This document shows positions 61,201-64,000 of a DNA stretch of 64,000 bases, piece after piece (positions within the stretch are counted from its first letter, which is position 1; the number at the start of each line of letters is the position of its first letter). Source of the stretch: Progne subis subis (taxonomy: Eukaryota; Chordata; Aves; Passeriformes; Hirundinidae); NCBI GenBank assembly GCA_022316685.1, contig JAKJHU010000046.1:4377001-4441000 (forward strand), given 5' to 3'. A model generated the notes under the pieces. The model worked only from the letters and a program-made list of their open reading frames with translations. It had not been told where the DNA came from and did not search any database. Position numbers and translations under genes: made by a program.

Positions 61201-63222
61201 ATTGGCCAGCTATACAAGAACATGTGGTCTGATTTGTACACCCTACCAGGAAGTCTGGATTTCCACTGTTCCTAGACTAGAAACTAGCTTACATATCTAC
61301 TCTTCCTGAAATTATACTACTTGTTTCAACGCAAACATACATCGAACTCCCTGGATGTAAAGTAGGGCAAACTCCTGTTTCAGAGCCTTGAAATTCTGTG
61401 CTGTAAAGCACTATCCTTTATTTACATGCCAAATGACCACACACAAAAATGACAGTCGAACATATAATCAGACCATTTGAAGGCAGAATTGCAAAATAAT
61501 TTCAGTTTCTAAATATGCAGGTTATGCAGTGCTTCAGATCCTCCTCTCTGCCATTAATTGAAAGCCTTATAAAATCCTAAAATTCTTGTCCAACACAAGA
61601 TTACCAACCTTTCTACTTGCCATAGAGCAGAGTGGGAGTGAGACAAATGTTTGCCTCTCCACTGGCAAATTTCACACTGCTTCTATAGGAGGAGCTCAGT
61701 ATGCTTACTTTAGGGTGCTAGAGCCAGTCTTGTGGCATTTCTAGAGGTAAATAATTTTTTTTTGTTCCAGCAAGATTATCTAACATATTTAGAATTTAGA
61801 TTAAGAAATATCATCTTAATCAGTATTTTTGTTTTCAAAAGTGACAAGCAGTTTCCTGAAGTTAAAATACCTCAGTGTAACTACTCTTCATTTTTCTTCT
61901 AAGGTATCACAAGTGGAATCCAGAAATATGTTGATAGAGTAGCTTGTTTTAATATTAGTATATAATACTTCATATTTCTGCCACTACAATAGAGTATCTG
62001 GATGATTTAGTGTGTATAACCATATTTTCATCAGCTAAAAAAGTCATTATGCTATGGTTTCAAAATTTAAGATGAGAAATTGTAGGATAAACCTGACGTA
62101 TTTTTGCTATTCTTGAGATTGCATTTGAAGAAAACTGGGACTCTTTTTGCACTCTGATGACTAAGTTGATGGAAACAATATTCTTTAGGACAAGGCAAGA
62201 AAACACAATGAAAAAGGTAAAAATCTAAAGGAAATTCTAACTAAAGAAGTAGTTGGATTAGCAGAACAGTAAGCCCACTGCTAGCAAGCTGACAAGAATA
62301 AAAAGGCATACTACCTTGGGCATCGGAAATTCACATGCACCTGCACAGTAGTAGGCATCAAATGATTTGGGAGATATGATCCATTCATTCCAGCCAATAT
62401 CAGCAAAGTCAACTTTCATGTATCTTCTTGAACAAATCCTTGGCTCATTCCATTGTTTTCGCCTTGCTTTTTTCATTGTTTTCTCATCAAAATTCAGGAC
62501 TTGAGACTTTTTAAGTGTTTCTGTATTTTCTTGCCCTTTTCTCCTTCGATCTTTGCGTGAGGCTTTTGGTTTCAAGGATCTGTAGGCATTCTCCCATATG
62601 TCATGTTTGTTGTATTTATTATTGTTATAATCTACTTCTGGCAACTCGTTGTTCTGAATAGAGCTAGCAAGGTACGTATCCCTCCTAACTCGAGTATCAG
62701 TAGAAGCATTAGGGGATAGATTTGGGTCCCTGTCATTGGGAGGGAAAGGATCATAACGCTGTAGGGTGCCTGCCACACTGTTAGGTTCAGAGATTGCAAG
62801 ATCATTGGCATAAACTAGTATGTAAGGTAAATGGCTGGCAACCTCTTCGGGGAAGCCCTGTTGTTTCTCCCCAGAATCAAGCTCGGCACAGAGAATGAGC
62901 TCTCCAGCTCGTTTTGATTCTTTTATGATGTGTGAAATGTCCTTTGCATGCCAAGCCCCTCGCCTTTGAAGAAGCACAGTGATGTTCCCTTTCACTAGTC
63001 CATAGGCAGAATTCTGGTGAATGCTTTGGAAAACTAGGTTGAGCCGTAGGACTGGAGGCAAGTGAAGGAGGCGGCAGGATGAGTTCTTGGACCGTTTACA
63101 AAACACTTCCCGGTGCCGAGGGCGTTTGTCAGCGTAGAAGTGAAAAGTGGCAGCAAGGATCATTTCTGAATCCTGCATGGATGTCAGATTGAAGCAGTAC
63201 AAGGGCTTCTGGGCCACGAATT
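58083..63222 (-). CDS. GDF10: GDF10 / BMP3B precursor, partial (exons 2-3; exon 1 outside window)
   Basis: The visible coding sequence is complement(join(58083-58274, 62315-63222)), encoding the last 365 residues plus a split codon. GDF10 is a secreted BMP3-subfamily ligand. Exon 2 starts in phase 1 at TTGCAG|AATTCG and carries most of the prodomain ([20 protein letters not shown]), a basic stretch KKARRKQW, and the first half of the mature domain ([33 protein letters not shown]). Exon 3 supplies [22 protein letters not shown] and the terminal CACR. The mature ligand after the basic stretch would be ~110 residues with the seven-cysteine pattern. The signal peptide and N-terminal prodomain must lie right of 64000. 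The CACR end and the [10 protein letters not shown] junction separate it from GDF2-type BMPs. Confidence 0.95.
58275..62314 (-). other. GDF10: GDF10 intron 2, 4,040 bp
   Basis: Phase-0 intron from GTAGTA to TCTGTTCTAG. It holds a GTT/GTTT microsatellite at 58973-59032 and no coding sequence that I can support. Confidence 0.88.
58973..59032. repeat. (GTT)n/(GTTT)n microsatellite
   Basis: A T-run followed by GTT and then GTTT/GTTTT units, inside GDF10 intron 2. Confidence 0.9.
62315..63222 (-). CDS. GDF10: GDF10 exon 2
   Basis: A 908-nt exon, phase 1 in and phase 0 out, ending CCCAAG|GTAGTA. The frame continues 19 codons past the donor into the intron, which explains the unrelated hydrophobic tail of the raw open frame. 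The prodomain contains RVRR (62681-62692), a perfect R-x-[KR]-R convertase consensus ~100 residues before the mature cysteine domain. Confidence 0.94.
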
Positions 63223-64000
63223 CTGCAAGGAGAACATGGATATATATCTGAGACCAAAAATGGTAGTTAAATCTTATTTCCATTTAAGTGAATTAAAAAA
63301 TTTTACTTTTCACTTCCATCAAATCATTTAGTATAGTGAGCTTGTCACTTCAGCTTAAAACTATGGTGAATAAGAGGAAGAAAAAACCCATAACTATTTA
63401 ATAGCAATATTACAATAACATTGAGAGTGTCCAACTTACTGGGCATCTTTTGTACACGTGAGGGATAAAATTCTTTGCAGAGATTTTTAGTTCCAGACTG
63501 CCTTTCAATCTAGGCAGGCAAGAAAAGCAATCCTTGATTGTATTTCATTTATAACAAAGTCAGGCTCAGAGAGGCTGTCAAATTTACCTGGGGCAGAGCT
63601 CAGAGAAATACCTTGCTGAAACCAGTACTAGCAGAAACCAGATTTACAGTTAGTATTCAAGATTGTCTAATCTAAAGCTGACTGCAGATTCCTGAAAGAT
63701 GTCTGGGTGCTAACTATGTGGGCAAGAGTTCATCATCTGCAAGTAGTGCACACGGGACATTTCATAAGGGGGCTGGCAGTAAGCAGTGTGACATATTTTG
63801 GGGTCATTACTCCTCTGAGCAATCCTCATTTCCAGTACACATCATGTAGGAGCTTTGTTTAAAGCACTGTAAAACACACTTAGTTTCTAAGGCTTGTGTT
63901 TAGATCTGTGTGAAGTTAGAGACAAATGCTATTGAACAGGAGCTGACTCTTGAAATTCAAACTCCATTTGAAACAGCTTTTTAGCTAGCTGAACAGTTTG
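63223..64000 (-). other. GDF10: Part of GDF10 intron 1
   Basis: Sequence upstream of GDF10 exon 2 up to the window edge. It is AT-rich with no CpG island and no signal-peptide exon, so exon 1 and the promoter lie beyond 64000. Confidence 0.75.

Noticed and set aside
61079..61309. 76-codon plus-strand frame inside GDF10 intron 2
   Set aside because: It has no recognisable domain and lies in AT-rich intron sequence; frames of this length are expected by chance.
62258..62314. Hydrophobic C-terminal tail following FPMPK in the raw GDF10 frame
   Set aside because: It is read-through into intron 2 past the donor at 62314. The true continuation is exon 3 at 58083-58274.
1..64000. CRISPR arrays, operons, tRNA or rRNA genes, prokaryotic defence systems
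   Set aside because: The window is vertebrate nuclear DNA with spliced genes; none of these structures was seen.

Overview
This window is vertebrate nuclear DNA, almost certainly from a bird and plausibly a songbird. The genes have long AT-rich introns, GT-AG junctions and CpG-island-like promoter sequence. The recognisable mobile elements are CR1-type LINE remnants and one solo LTR whose ends resemble those seen in passerine genomes; I saw no mammalian SINEs. Gene order and orientation, ZNF488 (+), RBP3 (-), GDF2 (-), GDF10 (-), match the human 10q11.22 block, so this is a conserved syntenic segment.

Layout. 1-560 is a CpG island with a strong splice donor at 97, probably the promoter and non-coding first exon of the next gene. 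97-11309 holds no coding sequence that I can support. 11317-18588 is a three-exon ZNF488/PRDM8-like gene that keeps a complete PR(SET) domain ahead of its zinc fingers (537 aa). 19131-24380 is intergenic between two convergent genes. 25128-40299 (-) is RBP3 (interphotoreceptor retinoid-binding protein): a 3,048-nt first coding exon plus three small exons, together 1,236 aa in four repeated modules. 40300-40450 carries a plausible photoreceptor core promoter. 40450-49518 is intergenic and holds a (TTCCC)21 tract, a solo LTR and an isolated GC/CpG-rich block. 49519-52458 (-) is GDF2/BMP9 in two exons (428 aa). 52459-58082 is intergenic with an old CR1 fragment. 58083 to the right edge is GDF10/BMP3B (-): exons 2 and 3 are present, and exon 1 lies outside the window.

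The genes are neighbours by ancestry and do not form a pathway. ZNF488 is a nuclear transcriptional regulator (neural/oligodendrocyte lineage in mammals), RBP3 is a secreted retinal retinoid carrier, and GDF2 and GDF10 are TGF-beta superfamily ligands lying head-to-tail. All coding exons were joined by hand; every splice junction is GT-AG and all intron phases agree, so the three complete genes read open from ATG to stop.

I found no prokaryote-like system, CRISPR array, tRNA or rRNA, and no convincing undescribed gene. The most notable points are the intact PR domain in ZNF488, the orphan CpG block near 45.5 kb, the quadruplex/triplex-prone pentanucleotide tract, the 103-bp tandem duplication in an RBP3 intron, and a possible extra convertase site in the GDF10 prodomain.
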